A stretch of 64,000 nt of DNA, from contig NZ_CP024901.1 in the NCBI RefSeq assembly GCF_003343245.1, forward strand, positions 5,580,001 to 5,644,000, in the 5' to 3' direction. The notes beneath the pieces were generated by a model. The model made no database searches. It worked only from the letters and a program-made list of their open reading frames with translations, and was not told where the DNA came from. The translations under genes and the position numbers were made by a program. Shown here in pieces: positions 18,219 through 27,704 of this stretch. Source of the DNA: Photorhabdus laumondii subsp. laumondii. Lineage in GTDB: Bacteria; Pseudomonadota; Gammaproteobacteria; Enterobacterales; Enterobacteriaceae. Position 1 is the stretch's first letter. Every line of letters begins with the position of its first letter.

Positions 18219-19247
18219 GTGAAAATTAGAAGTAGAGCGCCGCTAAGGTTAGGTATTGCCGGGGGAGGTACGGATGTTTCACCATATAGTGATGAGTTTG
18301 GCGGCTGTGTACTGAATGCCACAATCAACATGTATGCACATGCGTTTATAGATGATGATATCAAAGGCAACCAAGTTATTTTTGAAGCGAAAGATCTTGG
18401 AATAATAGATATCATTGAGTTAGATAATGACGTCTCTTTAGATGGAAATTTGGTACTTCATCGAGCTGTATATAAGCGCATTATGGAACAATATAACAAG
18501 GGCAAGTATATACCTCTAAGACTGACTACACAGTCGGATGCACCTCCAGGCAGTGGCTTGGGTTCTTCATCCACCATGGTAGTTGCTATGCTTGAAGGAT
18601 TCCGTCAACTGCTTTCCCTACCACTGGGGGAATATGATATCGCTCAACTTGCATACGAAATAGAAAGACGAGACTGTAAACTATCTGGTGGTAAGCAAGA
18701 CCAGTATGCAGCTACTTTTGGTGGCTTTAACTTTATAGAATTTTATGCAAATGATCGCGTTATCGTAAACCCTCTGAGAATGCGTCGCTATATTATTAGT
18801 GAGCTAGAATCTTCATTAATTTTGTTTTTTACTGGCACTTCAAGAGATTCTGCAAAGATAATCGACGACCAGATCAAATCTATTAAGAAAGATAACGGAG
18901 CTCGATTAGATGCAATGCACAAAGTGAAAGAATCTGCATACAAAATTAAAGAACTACTTTTTAAAGCAGATATCCTTGGTGTAGCGCAGGAGTTTCGCAA
19001 TGCGTGGGAGTCAAAGAAAGCGACATCCCCATCAATTTCTAATGCTTTAATCGATGCTGTTGAATCCTCAATTCTTAATGCAGGAGCCATCTCAATGAAG
19101 ATCTCTGGCGCGGGCGGTGGTGGATTTATGATGATATTTGTTGAGCCCGAAAATAAACTCGATGTCATTAAAGCATTGGAGCAATTTGACGGACATGTGC
19201 ATAAATTCCAATTTACTAATGAAGGAGCCTACTCATGGACAATTTAG
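18219..19247 (+). CDS. hddA: D-glycero-alpha-D-manno-heptose-7-phosphate kinase
   Basis: 342 residues of the GHMP kinase superfamily. It opens with RSRAPLRLGIAGGGTDVSPY, has the ATP-binding DAPPGSGLGSSSTMVVA loop near residue 110 and the C-terminal MKISGAGGGGFMM motif. HddA phosphorylates D,D-heptose 7-phosphate at C1 with alpha configuration, feeding GDP-heptose rather than the ADP-heptose of the LPS core. It heads a four-gene block with gmhA, hddC and gmhB, and its end overlaps gmhA by 13 bp. Together with those neighbours the assignment is firm. Confidence 0.93.
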   Translation: MKIRSRAPLRLGIAGGGTDVSPYSDEFGGCVLNATINMYAHAFIDDDIKGNQVIFEAKDLGIIDIIELDNDVSLDGNLVLHRAVYKRIMEQYNKGKYIPLRLTTQSDAPPGSGLGSSSTMVVAMLEGFRQLLSLPLGEYDIAQLAYEIERRDCKLSGGKQDQYAATFGGFNFIEFYANDRVIVNPLRMRRYIISELESSLILFFTGTSRDSAKIIDDQIKSIKKDNGARLDAMHKVKESAYKIKELLFKADILGVAQEFRNAWESKKATSPSISNALIDAVESSILNAGAISMKISGAGGGGFMMIFVEPENKLDVIKALEQFDGHVHKFQFTNEGAYSWTI

Positions 19248-19825
19248 ATTACATTAATACTTACCTATTAAATTCGATTAAAGTAAAACAAAAGTTAGCT
19301 GATGATATAGTAACCTTAAAAGCCATTTCTGATGTTGCTAATCTAATAGTTGATGCTTACACAAAAAATAATAAAGTTTTACTCGCAGGAAATGGTGGTA
19401 GTGCTGCCGACTCTCAGCATATTGCCGCAGAATTTGTGAGTCGCTTCTTTTATGATCGACCAGGATTACCTGCAATTGCAATGACTACCGACTCATCCAT
19501 GTTAACTGCTATCGGCAACGATTATGGATTTGATAAACTGTTTGCCCGCCAACTACAGGCTCAAAGCAGACTAGGTGATATTTTTATTGGCATTAGTACT
19601 TCGGGCAACTCTCTGAATATAATAAAAGCTATTGAAGTTGCAAAAGAAGAAGGTGTTACTTCTGTAGTCTTATGTGGCTCAGGCGGAAAACTAAAAGATT
19701 TGGCAGATATAGCAATTTGCGTACCTGATTCTGTAACACCATATATTCAAGAATGCCATATTTGTATTGGTCATATGATTTGCGCCATTGTAGAAGCAAA
19801 AATTTTTCCTAAAGAGAAATTATAA
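19235..19825 (+). CDS. gmhA: Sedoheptulose-7-phosphate isomerase (GDP-heptose pathway copy)
   Basis: 196 residues, one SIS domain. AGNGGSAADSQHIAAEFVSRF near residue 50-70 and ISTSGNSLNIIKA are the phosphosugar-binding loops; the C-terminal QECHICIGHMICAIVE carries conserved metal/active-site residues. It isomerises sedoheptulose 7-phosphate to D-glycero-D-manno-heptose 7-phosphate, the shared first step for ADP- and GDP-heptose. Being in the hddA block, this is probably the dedicated O-antigen copy; another copy for the core would be expected elsewhere in the genome. Confidence 0.93.
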   Translation: MDNLDYINTYLLNSIKVKQKLADDIVTLKAISDVANLIVDAYTKNNKVLLAGNGGSAADSQHIAAEFVSRFFYDRPGLPAIAMTTDSSMLTAIGNDYGFDKLFARQLQAQSRLGDIFIGISTSGNSLNIIKAIEVAKEEGVTSVVLCGSGGKLKDLADIAICVPDSVTPYIQECHICIGHMICAIVEAKIFPKEKL

Positions 19826-19828
19826 ATT

Positions 19829-20506
19829 ATGTTTGAGGCGATAATTTTAGCCGGTGGGCAAGGGGCTCGATTAAAAGCCGTAACTGGTGATTTACCTAAG
19901 CCTATGGTAGATATAAATGGTAAACCTTTCCTTTATCGCTTAATGAAAAGGCTTGAAGAGCAAGGTTGTTCAAAAATAGTTCTTTCTCTCTGCTATCAAG
20001 CTGATTACATTATTGGATGCATACAAAAAGACCAACCAGTATCATGTGAAGTTGATTTCGTCATAGAAGAAACTCCTTTAGGTACTGGAGGAGCAATTAA
20101 GCTTGCTAGCTCAAAAATAAATTCATCCAAATTTTTAGTTTTGAATGGCGATACCATGTCAGAAATTAATTATAATTCAATAATTAATTTTTCGAATGAT
20201 GCAGATTTAGTTATAAGTGGTGTATATATAGACGATGTTTCACGTTATGGAACTTTGAAATTAGATGAATACAATAATGTTTTAGCTATGCTAGAAAAAG
20301 GACTAACTGGTAAAGGTATTATAAATAGTGGTATCTATTTAATTAAAAAAGATTTAATAAGAAATTTTCCTTTAGAAAAATTTTCTTTCGAAAATGATTT
20401 CATCAAAAACTTTAACGGTATTTTTAAGGCATTTGTGTCTAATGGTTACTTTATTGATATAGGAATTCCAGAGGATTATTATAAAGCATGCAACACAATA
20501 AAATAA
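19829..20506 (+). CDS. hddC: D-glycero-alpha-D-manno-heptose 1-phosphate guanylyltransferase
   Basis: 225 residues of the sugar nucleotidyltransferase fold, starting FEAIILAGGQGARLKAVTGD with the pyrophosphorylase loop GGQGARL and the KPMVDINGKPF block, then LVLNGDTMSEI (metal-binding Asp) and FIDIGIPEDY near the end. It makes GDP-D-glycero-alpha-D-manno-heptose from GTP and the 1-phosphate left after GmhB. It begins 3 bp after gmhA and overlaps gmhB by 19 bp. Confidence 0.92.
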   Translation: MFEAIILAGGQGARLKAVTGDLPKPMVDINGKPFLYRLMKRLEEQGCSKIVLSLCYQADYIIGCIQKDQPVSCEVDFVIEETPLGTGGAIKLASSKINSSKFLVLNGDTMSEINYNSIINFSNDADLVISGVYIDDVSRYGTLKLDEYNNVLAMLEKGLTGKGIINSGIYLIKKDLIRNFPLEKFSFENDFIKNFNGIFKAFVSNGYFIDIGIPEDYYKACNTIK

Positions 20507-21039
20507 AAGTTGCTTTTTTAGATAGAGATGGAGTTATTAATAAGGAGGTCAACTATCTGCATAAGATTGAAGATTTTGAATATACTTCTAAATGTATAGT
20601 TGGGCTAAAAAAAATTCGTGATTTAGGATATGAAATTATCATCATTACTAATCAGGCTGGAATTGCTCGCGGCTATTATTCTGAGAAACAATATCAATTA
20701 TTAACTGATTGGTATAGAAATGATTTAAAAGAAAAAGGAGTTGATATTTTAGATATATTCCATTGTCCTCATTACCCTGATGGTATTGTCCCAGAGTTAT
20801 CAAAGGATTGTTATTGTAGAAAACCTTCACCTGGTATGATAGAGCAAGCTAGAAAAAAATATTCCATCGATATCAAAAGCTCTATATTAGTAGGTGATAA
20901 AAACTCTGATATACATGCTGGAGAACGTGCCGGAATTCCTCGATGTTTTTTAGTAAAAACTGGACATCCAACATCTGAGCCGACTGAGAATGCAATCCTT
21001 TCAAACAATTTGTTTACGATATCTAAATTAATTGAGTAA
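20488..21039 (+). CDS. gmhB: D-glycero-alpha-D-manno-heptose-1,7-bisphosphate 7-phosphatase
   Basis: 183 residues, HAD superfamily. The nucleophile motif is FLDRDGVIN (about residues 10-18), motif II ITNQAGIARG, and the catalytic end LVGDKNSDIHAG. The zinc-binding insert CPHYPDG...CYCRKPSPGM, typical of GmhB, is complete. It removes the 7-phosphate to leave the 1-phosphate used by HddC. It overlaps hddC, so the four genes form one translationally coupled block. The IS110 relic begins directly after its stop. Confidence 0.93.
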   Translation: MQHNKIKVAFLDRDGVINKEVNYLHKIEDFEYTSKCIVGLKKIRDLGYEIIIITNQAGIARGYYSEKQYQLLTDWYRNDLKEKGVDILDIFHCPHYPDGIVPELSKDCYCRKPSPGMIEQARKKYSIDIKSSILVGDKNSDIHAGERAGIPRCFLVKTGHPTSEPTENAILSNNLFTISKLIE

Positions 21040-21040
21040 G

Positions 21041-22304
21041 GCAGCAATACGGGGTGCATAAAGCTCCCTGCTGACTAGGGAAACCACAAGATGGAATATA
21101 CTCCTGTAGGCATCGATATTGCAAAACATCTTATACAGGCGCACTTCATTGATGAGAACACCGGTGAAATTGTTGACAAGCAAATTAGACGGGAGGCATT
21201 CCTGATCTATTTCAGGTCATCGGAAACCCTGTCTTATCGGCTGGAAGCGTGCGGAGGTGCTCAGCACTGAGCGCGTGAGCTTCAGAAGCTGGGACATCAA
21301 GTCAGATTGCTCAAGGGAAAATTCGTTAAGACATTTGTGATGGGCAACAAGAATGATGTGATGGATGCCCGGGCTATCTAGATGTCAGTTCAGCAACCCG
21401 TAAAATCCGTTGCCGTCAAAACAGAAGAACAGCAATCCATACTGACGCTTCATCGGATGCGCCAGCAACTGGTGAAGTTCAGAACCGCACAGATAAATGC
21501 ACTACACAGCATGTTGCCTGAATTTGGCGAAACTCTCCATAAGGGCAGAGCCGCTCTAGCTAAGGAACTCCCAGACACTCTGGAACGTTTGGGAACATGG
21601 TTACCTACGTACCTGATAAGCCTGCTTGATGAGCAGTACCAGCGTCTTGCTGATCTGGATGCTCATATTGACGATGATATTGAAAAACAACTGTCGGCTG
21701 TGGCGAAGCAGAATAAAACCTGTCAGCGATTACTGGCAATCCCCGGGATTAACCCCCTCATTGCCACCGCTGCCGTCGCTACGATGGACGAAGCGTCAGC
21801 GTTTAAATCCGGCCGTGAGTTCGCTGCTTTTATCGGCCTAGTCTCGAAATAAACTGGGTCTGGCGATGAAATTCACCTACTCGGGATAAATACACCTACC
21901 TGCGAACGCTGTTTATCCACGGGGCAAGAGCAGCCTCACTGGTGGCAAACAAATTAGCCCGAACAGTCTGGGCAATGACAGCTCATCACAGCAGATATGA
22001 CAAAAATTACGTCAGTGTCAGGCCGTATTAGCGGCTACAACTGACAAACATTCACGCTTAAGAATCAGAGTGAATGAGGAAAGGTTGCTCTGGCGGCCAT
22101 AGCGATGACAAAGACAGGTAAGACCGTGACTTACTAAACATGAATAGTGCTATGGGCTTAAAGCCCGCAGGAAAATGAGATGTGAGTCAGCGAATGACAT
22201 AGAGGCTCGCTAGCTATCAAGCAGCAATAAAGCCGGATATAAAGCTGCAACCTACCGTCGAAGTCAGAATCACGGATGCCCTTGCAAACAGGATGCGTTC
22301 ATAT
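21041..22304 (+). mobile_element. IS110-family (IS1111-like) element relic
   Basis: A transposase frame from the ATG at 21091 (MEYTPVGIDIAKHLIQAHF, the DEDD N-terminal motif) is broken by stops at 21268 and 21379, runs open from 21382 to 21849, then continues in another frame to about 22031. The central open piece carries LAIPGINPLIATAAVATMD and FAAFIGLVSK, the C-terminal transposase_20-type region. Long 3' non-coding DNA up to about 22304 is typical of IS1111-type elements. It is inactive. It follows gmhB by a few bases. Confidence 0.8.
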
Positions 22305-22312
22305 AATACACT

Positions 22313-23270
22313 ATGGCCTATAAAAAACTGGTCAAAGCAGGAAGATACCAGATTTCCAGTTAAAAAAACGGTTTTTCACGACGTTTCACTGCTCAATCAC
22401 TCAATCGAAGCCTATCAACCATTAGCAGGGAGTTGAAAAGAAATCAAGAAATAAAAGAATATTGCCCGGAGCAAGCCCATCTTCAGGGGCTTTCTCGCCG
22501 TCATTCTACCAAGAAATCCACAAAAATGATCAAAGAAATAAAAAAATGGATAAAGCGGCTAATCTTGCAAGATTTCAATTCTGAACAGGCGGTTGACTAT
22601 TTCAGAAAGTATAAAGGGACATCCTTATATCATGAGACCATTTATAGATTGACTTATAAAGACAAAATGGATGGAGGTGACTTATGGCAGCATCTCAGAA
22701 TTACCATTAAATCGTATCGTAAACGATACGGCCGTTATGAAAGAAGAGGAAAAATTAAAAAAAGTCAGTATTAATGAACCCCCAGAAGTCGTTGATAAAC
22801 AAGCTCGGATTGGTGACTGGGAAGGTGATACAATAATTAGAAAAGATAAAAAAGTGTATTATTAACGCTGATTGAACGTAAAACGCTCTATATAATCATT
22901 TTCAAACTGAATAAAAAACAAGCATCAAAAGTAACGGAAGCCACCGTGAAAGCTTTATAGCCATTTAAAGCAAAGGGTTAAAACAATGATGTTTGATAAC
23001 GGTTTAGAATTTGGGAGTCATAAAATGATTAGTGAATAGTTAGATACAACGATTTACTTTTCCAATCTTTATACTCCTCGGGAGAAAGAGAAATAAATGA
23101 AAATATAAATAAGCTAATTCAGACAATATTTTCCAAAAGGGATAAACTTTAATAAAATCTCTGAACGAGAGATAAGATTTATCATAAACAGATCAAATAA
23201 TCACTCCCGAAAGACTAGTGGTGGCAAAACTCCAAATAAACTATTTAAAGGGATACGAACTTATTTAATC
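22313..23270 (+). mobile_element. IS30-family transposase relic, longer copy (copy 2)
   Basis: Starting MAYKKLVKAGRYQIS at 22313, in changing frames it gives the N-terminal helix-turn-helix (LNRSLSTISRELKRN), then YCPEQAHLQ, DLWQHLRI, RIGDWEGDTII (first catalytic Asp region), a DNGLEF block, and a final KTPNKLFKGIRT. It is interrupted by several stops and frameshifts. Copy 1 at 17422-18035 matches its C-terminal half in the same orientation, so the heptose genes are flanked by directly oriented IS30 relics. Confidence 0.85.
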
Positions 23271-23310
23271 TAAACTTAATTATTTCACACTTAATTTATA
23301 GGTAGCACAA

Positions 23311-24483
23311 GTGATTGTTATTGCTGGGAAAAATAACATTGCAGTTCATGTTCTAAATTTATTAAAAATTAAATATAATATAAAAAACTTAGCAGTTGTA
23401 ATTAATAAGACAGACTCAGGCAATAATACCTGGCAATATTCTCTTAAAAAAAGAGCAAATGAAATCAATGTACCTATTATTTCACTAGAAGAAGCAGAAA
23501 GAAATGCTTCTATCTTCTTATCTCTAGAATTTGATCAACTTATTAAAATTGGAAGATTCAGAACTAAGAAGATATTTAATATTCATTTTTCTCTACTGCC
23601 AAAATACAAAGGGATGTATACATCCATATGGCCAATATTGAATAATGAGATTTCTACTGGCGTTAGTTTACATTATATAGACAATGGAATAGATACAGGT
23701 GAAATAATTGACCAAACAACTATTAATATAGATGAAAGGTATACATCAAAGGATATTTATTTAAACTATATTTCTCATTCCTGCACTTTAATTGAAGATT
23801 ATATAGAAAAAATAATAAAAAATAATAATATTTTTAGCAACCCTCAAAAATCAAAGCATTCATCTTACTATTCTAAAAATACAATTTCTTTTTCATCAGA
23901 AAGCATTAATTTACATAAAACAGCATGGGAAATAGGTAGATATATAAGAGCATTCTCTTTTAGAGAATATCAATTACCTCACTATCAAAATACTAATTAC
24001 TGCAATTATGAAATAACATCAATACGTTCTTCTGGTAGACCAGGAGCTCTCATTAAAGATAATGAAAATTTTTCTGAATTCTCAACTATTGATTATAATA
24101 TAATACTATATAAGGATAAGATTGATTTATTATTTGATTTTTGTAAAAAAAACAATCTTTCTGAAATAAAGAAATATATTAAAAACATATCTGGAATTGA
24201 TGAACGTAACCAGCATACTTGGTCATTGTTGATGGTAGCCTCTTATCATGGTTATTTAGGCATAGTAAAATATCTGATAGATTCTGGCGCTAATGTTAAT
24301 GCTACTAACTATAAAGGAACTTCAGTTCTAATGTATGCAAAAGAATATGCTTTAAAAAATGGGGATACTAGAATAATAAAGCTATTGATAGAAAAAGGTG
24401 CAAATATATTAACAAAAGACATGCATTATAAATGTCTTGTTGAATACTTGACTGAAGACGAAAGATTAAAAGTTGGTATATAA
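23311..24483 (+). CDS. Sugar N-formyltransferase with C-terminal ankyrin repeats (QdtF-like)
   Basis: 390 residues from a GTG start. The N-terminal formyltransferase domain has FNIHFSLLPKYKG (Asn90 and His92) and DNGIDTGEIID (Asp128), the Asn-His-Asp catalytic set that uses N10-formyltetrahydrofolate. A middle domain covers about 170-265. Residues about 270-375 form ankyrin repeats: HTWSLLMVASYHGYLGIVKYL, DSGANVNATNYKGTSVLMYA, IIKLLIEKGANI. This architecture is known from QdtF of Providencia alcalifaciens, which formylates dTDP-Qui3N. With rmlA, the 3,4-ketoisomerase and the 3-aminotransferase it completes a dTDP-3-formamido sugar pathway, although it is 15 kb from them. Confidence 0.88.
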   Translation: MIVIAGKNNIAVHVLNLLKIKYNIKNLAVVINKTDSGNNTWQYSLKKRANEINVPIISLEEAERNASIFLSLEFDQLIKIGRFRTKKIFNIHFSLLPKYKGMYTSIWPILNNEISTGVSLHYIDNGIDTGEIIDQTTINIDERYTSKDIYLNYISHSCTLIEDYIEKIIKNNNIFSNPQKSKHSSYYSKNTISFSSESINLHKTAWEIGRYIRAFSFREYQLPHYQNTNYCNYEITSIRSSGRPGALIKDNENFSEFSTIDYNIILYKDKIDLLFDFCKKNNLSEIKKYIKNISGIDERNQHTWSLLMVASYHGYLGIVKYLIDSGANVNATNYKGTSVLMYAKEYALKNGDTRIIKLLIEKGANILTKDMHYKCLVEYLTEDERLKVGI

Positions 24484-24489
24484 TATACT

Positions 24490-24664
24490 ATGCTAAGCAC
24501 AGTCTTATTTGAACCTGAAATCCTCCCTAACACCAGTAATATTATTCTCCTTTGTGATAATACTAGATTTCGGCTATATCTGTTTTAACGCTAAATTTTA
24601 CTTGGGATGATAAGAGACTATATTGGATAGGTTAGATTATCATGAACTTACAAATAACTAATAA
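24490..24664 (+). pseudogene. trmL relic (5' part)
   Basis: From the ATG at 24490 the DNA aligns base by base with the start of intact trmL at 27216 for about 170 bp: LSTVLFEPEILPNTSNIILL against [20 protein letters not shown]. It then stops at 24586, and weaker matching continues to about 24664. The rest of the gene is missing; galE starts 20 bp later. It begins only 6 bp after the stop of the formyltransferase gene, so it marks the right-hand junction between the O-antigen cluster and a former trmL copy. Confidence 0.85.
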
Positions 24665-24683
24665 AGTGCACAAGAATATTTAA

Positions 24684-25706
24684 ATGCCAATCCTAATCAC
24701 CGGCGGAGCCGGCTACATCGGTTCACACACAGTATTAACGCTTCTGGAACGAGGAGCTGATGTTGTTGTTATTGATAACCTTTGCAATTCATCACCAGAA
24801 TCTCTTCGTAGAGTTGAGAAACTTACTGGTAAATCAGTGAAGTTTTATCAAGGTGATATCCTCAATTTGGATTTATTGCATAAAATTTTCCAGGAAAATA
24901 AAATTGAAACCGTTATTCATTTTGCCGGATTAAAAGCAGTCGGCGAATCCACTAGAAAACCACTTGAATATTATCAGAACAATGTTACTGGCACCCTAGT
25001 TCTGTTGCAGGCTATGCGTGCCAACAGTGTACATCAACTGATTTTCAGTTCATCCGCAACGGTTTATGGTGATCCTGAATTTGTACCACTTACTGAAAAT
25101 GCTAAAGTTGGTGGTACAACTAACCCTTATGGCACTTCTAAACTGATGGTTGAGCAAATTCTAAAAGATTTTGCCGCTGCCGAGCCAAGTTTCAAAATCA
25201 CCAGCCTGAGATATTTCAATCCTGTTGGTGCACACTCATCAGGTATGATTGGCGAAGATCCTAATGGTATTCCCAATAACCTGTTACCTTATATCACTCA
25301 GGTTGCTATTGGTCGTCTGGAATGTTTATCAGTGTATGGCAATGATTATCCAACCAAAGACGGCACCGGTATTCGTGACTATATTCATGTGATGGATTTG
25401 GCTGAAGGCCATATTGCTGCAATTGACTATCTGGATAAACAACAATCCTATGAAGTTTTTAATTTAGGAACAGGTGCTGGTTATTCTGTACTCGAACTAC
25501 TTCATGCTTTTGAAAAGGCGTCAGGTAAAGATATTCCATATAAAATTACAGATAGACGTCCTGGGGATATTGCTGAGTGTTGGTCTGATCCATCCAGAGC
25601 TCGGAATATCCTTGGTTGGCAAGCAACACGCAATATTGACGATATGATGCGTGATAGTTGGAATTGGCAAAAGAATAACCCTCATGGTTTTCGCTCAGGG
25701 AAATAA
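24684..25706 (+). CDS. galE: UDP-glucose 4-epimerase
   Basis: 340 residues, standard GalE length. The SDR motif [11 protein letters not shown] is at residues 6-16, DNLCNSS follows the second beta strand, the catalytic Ser is in FSSSATVYG and the YxxxK pair in [12 protein letters not shown] (about residues 150-154). C-terminal [16 protein letters not shown] is conserved. It interconverts UDP-Glc and UDP-Gal (possibly the GlcNAc forms) for LPS or O-antigen use. It lies between a trmL relic and an ISAs1 relic, outside the gal operon, so it is probably a polysaccharide-locus copy. Confidence 0.93.
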   Translation: MPILITGGAGYIGSHTVLTLLERGADVVVIDNLCNSSPESLRRVEKLTGKSVKFYQGDILNLDLLHKIFQENKIETVIHFAGLKAVGESTRKPLEYYQNNVTGTLVLLQAMRANSVHQLIFSSSATVYGDPEFVPLTENAKVGGTTNPYGTSKLMVEQILKDFAAAEPSFKITSLRYFNPVGAHSSGMIGEDPNGIPNNLLPYITQVAIGRLECLSVYGNDYPTKDGTGIRDYIHVMDLAEGHIAAIDYLDKQQSYEVFNLGTGAGYSVLELLHAFEKASGKDIPYKITDRRPGDIAECWSDPSRARNILGWQATRNIDDMMRDSWNWQKNNPHGFRSGK

Positions 25707-25764
25707 CGCTAAAAGCCTTTTTACGATTGACTTAGCAACTACTCGATTACTCACAATCCTAGTC

Positions 25765-26100
25765 AGAATAGCAAATAACTATGAGCTGGCAGATATTCTG
25801 CCGTTAACAATTGTGACGTTATTGTGGCACCAAAGGCTGGGAAGAAATTGAAGGTTTTGGTGTTGAGCAGTCGAGGATTGTTAAAGCAATACGGTAAATT
25901 TGAACAGGGTATTACAACCCATGACACCATAGTCCATATGGTTAGCTGTATCAGCACCAAGCTGTTTCAAAAGTATTTCATTAAATGGATGAATATTTGC
26001 CGTGAACTGATGAAAAGCTCAGGGAGTGCCACAGATGGAAAAACCGTCAGGCGCTCCCAATTCGGCGCAACAATTCAGCGGAATTACTATCTCGGATAAA
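25765..26100 (+). mobile_element. ISAs1-family transposase relic (N-terminal part)
   Basis: In at least three frames the translation reads LADILPLTIVTLL, a GWEEIEGFGVEQSR segment, LLKQYGKFEQGITTHDTI, then VSCISTKLFQKYFIKWM and TDGKTVRRS. These are the ordered N-terminal blocks of ISAs1-type transposases (the H-repeat protein family). The catalytic C-terminal part is absent. The following 200 bp up to the methyltransferase gene (26101-26318) hold no recognisable feature. Confidence 0.75.
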
Positions 26101-26318
26101 ACATATTGCAGTGAATATACTGAATAATACAAAAATATTTAAGATAAGATAGACACGAAAGCAACGATGAGTACAGCCTATCTATCTGAAATTCTTGCTA
26201 AGCAAGCCCTCCCGTAATCTTTTCCTAAAATACCATCATTAAAAAATAATCTATCACTAGACCATAATAATTCACTATAAAAGTATTATTAAAATAATTA
26301 GTCTATTGGTCCTTTTTT

Positions 26319-27017
26319 ATGAAAACAGAGAACTCAAGAGAGCTACTCAATGATGTAATAGAGTGGGATATAGGTAATTGGAGTCATGCGTTAAAATATT
26401 GGCAGGACCATTCTAATCTAGAATTAAAGTCAGCTAATATTCTAGAACTAGGAAGCCGAAATGGTGGATTATCACTGTGGGCAGCATTAAATGGAGGTAA
26501 TGTTTTATGTACGGATCTAAATGGCCCTACTTCAAAGGCTCAGGAGAAACATAAGCGCTATAATATAGAAAGCAGTATTCGATATGGTAAATTAAGTGCA
26601 TTAGACATTAAATATAAGAACCATTTTGATATCGTTATGTTTAAATCAGTATTAGGCGGTATCGGTTATAATTCAAATAAATCTGCACAAAAAAAGGCAA
26701 TTAATCAGATTTTTCATTCATTAAAAAAAGGGGGGGAGTTTTGGTTTGCAGAAAATTTGGTTGCATCGCCATTGCATCAGTTTCTCAGAAAAAATTATGT
26801 TAATTGGGGAAATGCCTGGGGCTATGTTACCGTCAATGAAATGGTCGAGTATCTGTCTGCATTTTCAAATATTAATTATACAACTTTAGGTTTCCTTGCT
26901 ACGTTTGGCAGGAATGAATCTCAAAGAAAATTTTTAGGAATGTTAGATAATAAAGTTCTAAATAAGGTCGTTCCTAAACATTGGCACTATATTATCATCG
27001 GTGTGGCAAAAAAGTAA
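26319..27017 (+). CDS. Class I SAM-dependent methyltransferase, copy 1
   Basis: 232 residues. The SAM-binding motif I is ILELGSRNGGLSLWAALNG (about residues 41-59), followed by the acidic LCTDLNGP and the post-motif FDIVMFKSVLGGIG and LKKGGEFWFAENL. The C-terminus after residue 160 (FLRKNYVNWGNAWGYVT) is unusual and probably substrate-specific. I do not recognise the substrate. A close paralogue lies at 28272, in the same orientation and with similar upstream DNA, so the two arose by tandem duplication. It is isolated, with relics on both sides. Confidence 0.8.
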   Translation: MKTENSRELLNDVIEWDIGNWSHALKYWQDHSNLELKSANILELGSRNGGLSLWAALNGGNVLCTDLNGPTSKAQEKHKRYNIESSIRYGKLSALDIKYKNHFDIVMFKSVLGGIGYNSNKSAQKKAINQIFHSLKKGGEFWFAENLVASPLHQFLRKNYVNWGNAWGYVTVNEMVEYLSAFSNINYTTLGFLATFGRNESQRKFLGMLDNKVLNKVVPKHWHYIIIGVAKK

Positions 27018-27054
27018 TCCAGAGAGTCTCTAAAAAATTTAGTCTGTTAGGTTA

Positions 27055-27097
27055 TATCCAGTGATGTTTTTTCATTTTTAAGTTTACTGACAATACA
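27055..27097 (-). pseudogene. cysE relic (3' end fragment)
   Basis: The plus strand here matches the plus strand of intact cysE at about 29251-29305 at roughly four of five positions, almost all differences being transitions, with the shared blocks tatcca, gttta and gacaatac. Read on the minus strand it gives LACIVSKLKNEKTSLD against PARIVGKPESEKPSLD of CysE. It lies 38 bp after methyltransferase copy 1, as intact cysE lies downstream of copy 2. Confidence 0.75.
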
Positions 27098-27215
27098 AGC
27101 GAGTCCCCCCAACAAGGAAAGATCTTCTAATAGATAAATAAGAATATCGATGAAGATCCCCCTGCATCCCCTCCTGATTTCTGCTAATCTGTGCCCCTTG
27201 TTTCTGGGGGGCTTT

Positions 27216-27704
27216 ATGCTAAACATCGTCTTATTTGAACCTGAAATCCCACCGAATACCGGTAATATTATTCGCCTTTGTGCTAATACCGGATTTCAAT
27301 TGCATCTGATTCAGCCCCTAGGTTTTACCTGGGATGACAAAAGGCTACGTCGAGCCGGGCTGGATTACCATGAGTTTGCCAATATTAAGCAACATCATGA
27401 TTATTTTGCTTTTTTAGAGAATGAAGGATTAACAGGAGCATCTTCTGCTCGTTTGTTTGCTCTCACAACAAAAGGAACTCCGGCACATAGTGCTGTAAGT
27501 TATCAAGCAGGCGATTATTTGATGTTTGGGCCGGAAACCAGAGGGTTACCACCTTATGTATTGGATAATATGCCACCACAACAAAAAATTCGTATCCCAA
27601 TGCTAGCAAACAGTCGCAGTATGAATCTTTCCAATTCAGTGGCTGTTGTTGTTTTTGAAGCCTGGCGGCAACTAGATTATCAGGGCGCTATCATCAGAGA
27701 ATAG
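27216..27704 (+). CDS. trmL: tRNA (cytidine(34)-2'-O)-methyltransferase
   Basis: 162 residues from the ATG at 27216, whose [22 protein letters not shown] is the conserved SPOUT N-terminus; a longer frame from 27150 adds unlikely residues. The SAM-binding trefoil-knot blocks [11 protein letters not shown] and [23 protein letters not shown] are complete. TrmL methylates the 2'-O of the wobble base in tRNA-Leu isoacceptors. In E. coli it neighbours cysE; here a methyltransferase gene and an ERIC element separate them. A relic of its 5' end is at 24490. Confidence 0.95.
   Translation: MLNIVLFEPEIPPNTGNIIRLCANTGFQLHLIQPLGFTWDDKRLRRAGLDYHEFANIKQHHDYFAFLENEGLTGASSARLFALTTKGTPAHSAVSYQAGDYLMFGPETRGLPPYVLDNMPPQQKIRIPMLANSRSMNLSNSVAVVVFEAWRQLDYQGAIIRE

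Noticed and set aside
18219..19247. Considered as galactokinase or mevalonate kinase
   Set aside because: The N-terminus and the gmhA, hddC and gmhB neighbours identify it as the heptose kinase HddA.
24684..25706. Considered as rmlB, the missing dTDP-glucose 4,6-dehydratase
   Set aside because: The sequence is Gal[13 protein letters not shown] and [13 protein letters not shown] match epimerases, and the RmlB TDE catalytic motif is absent.
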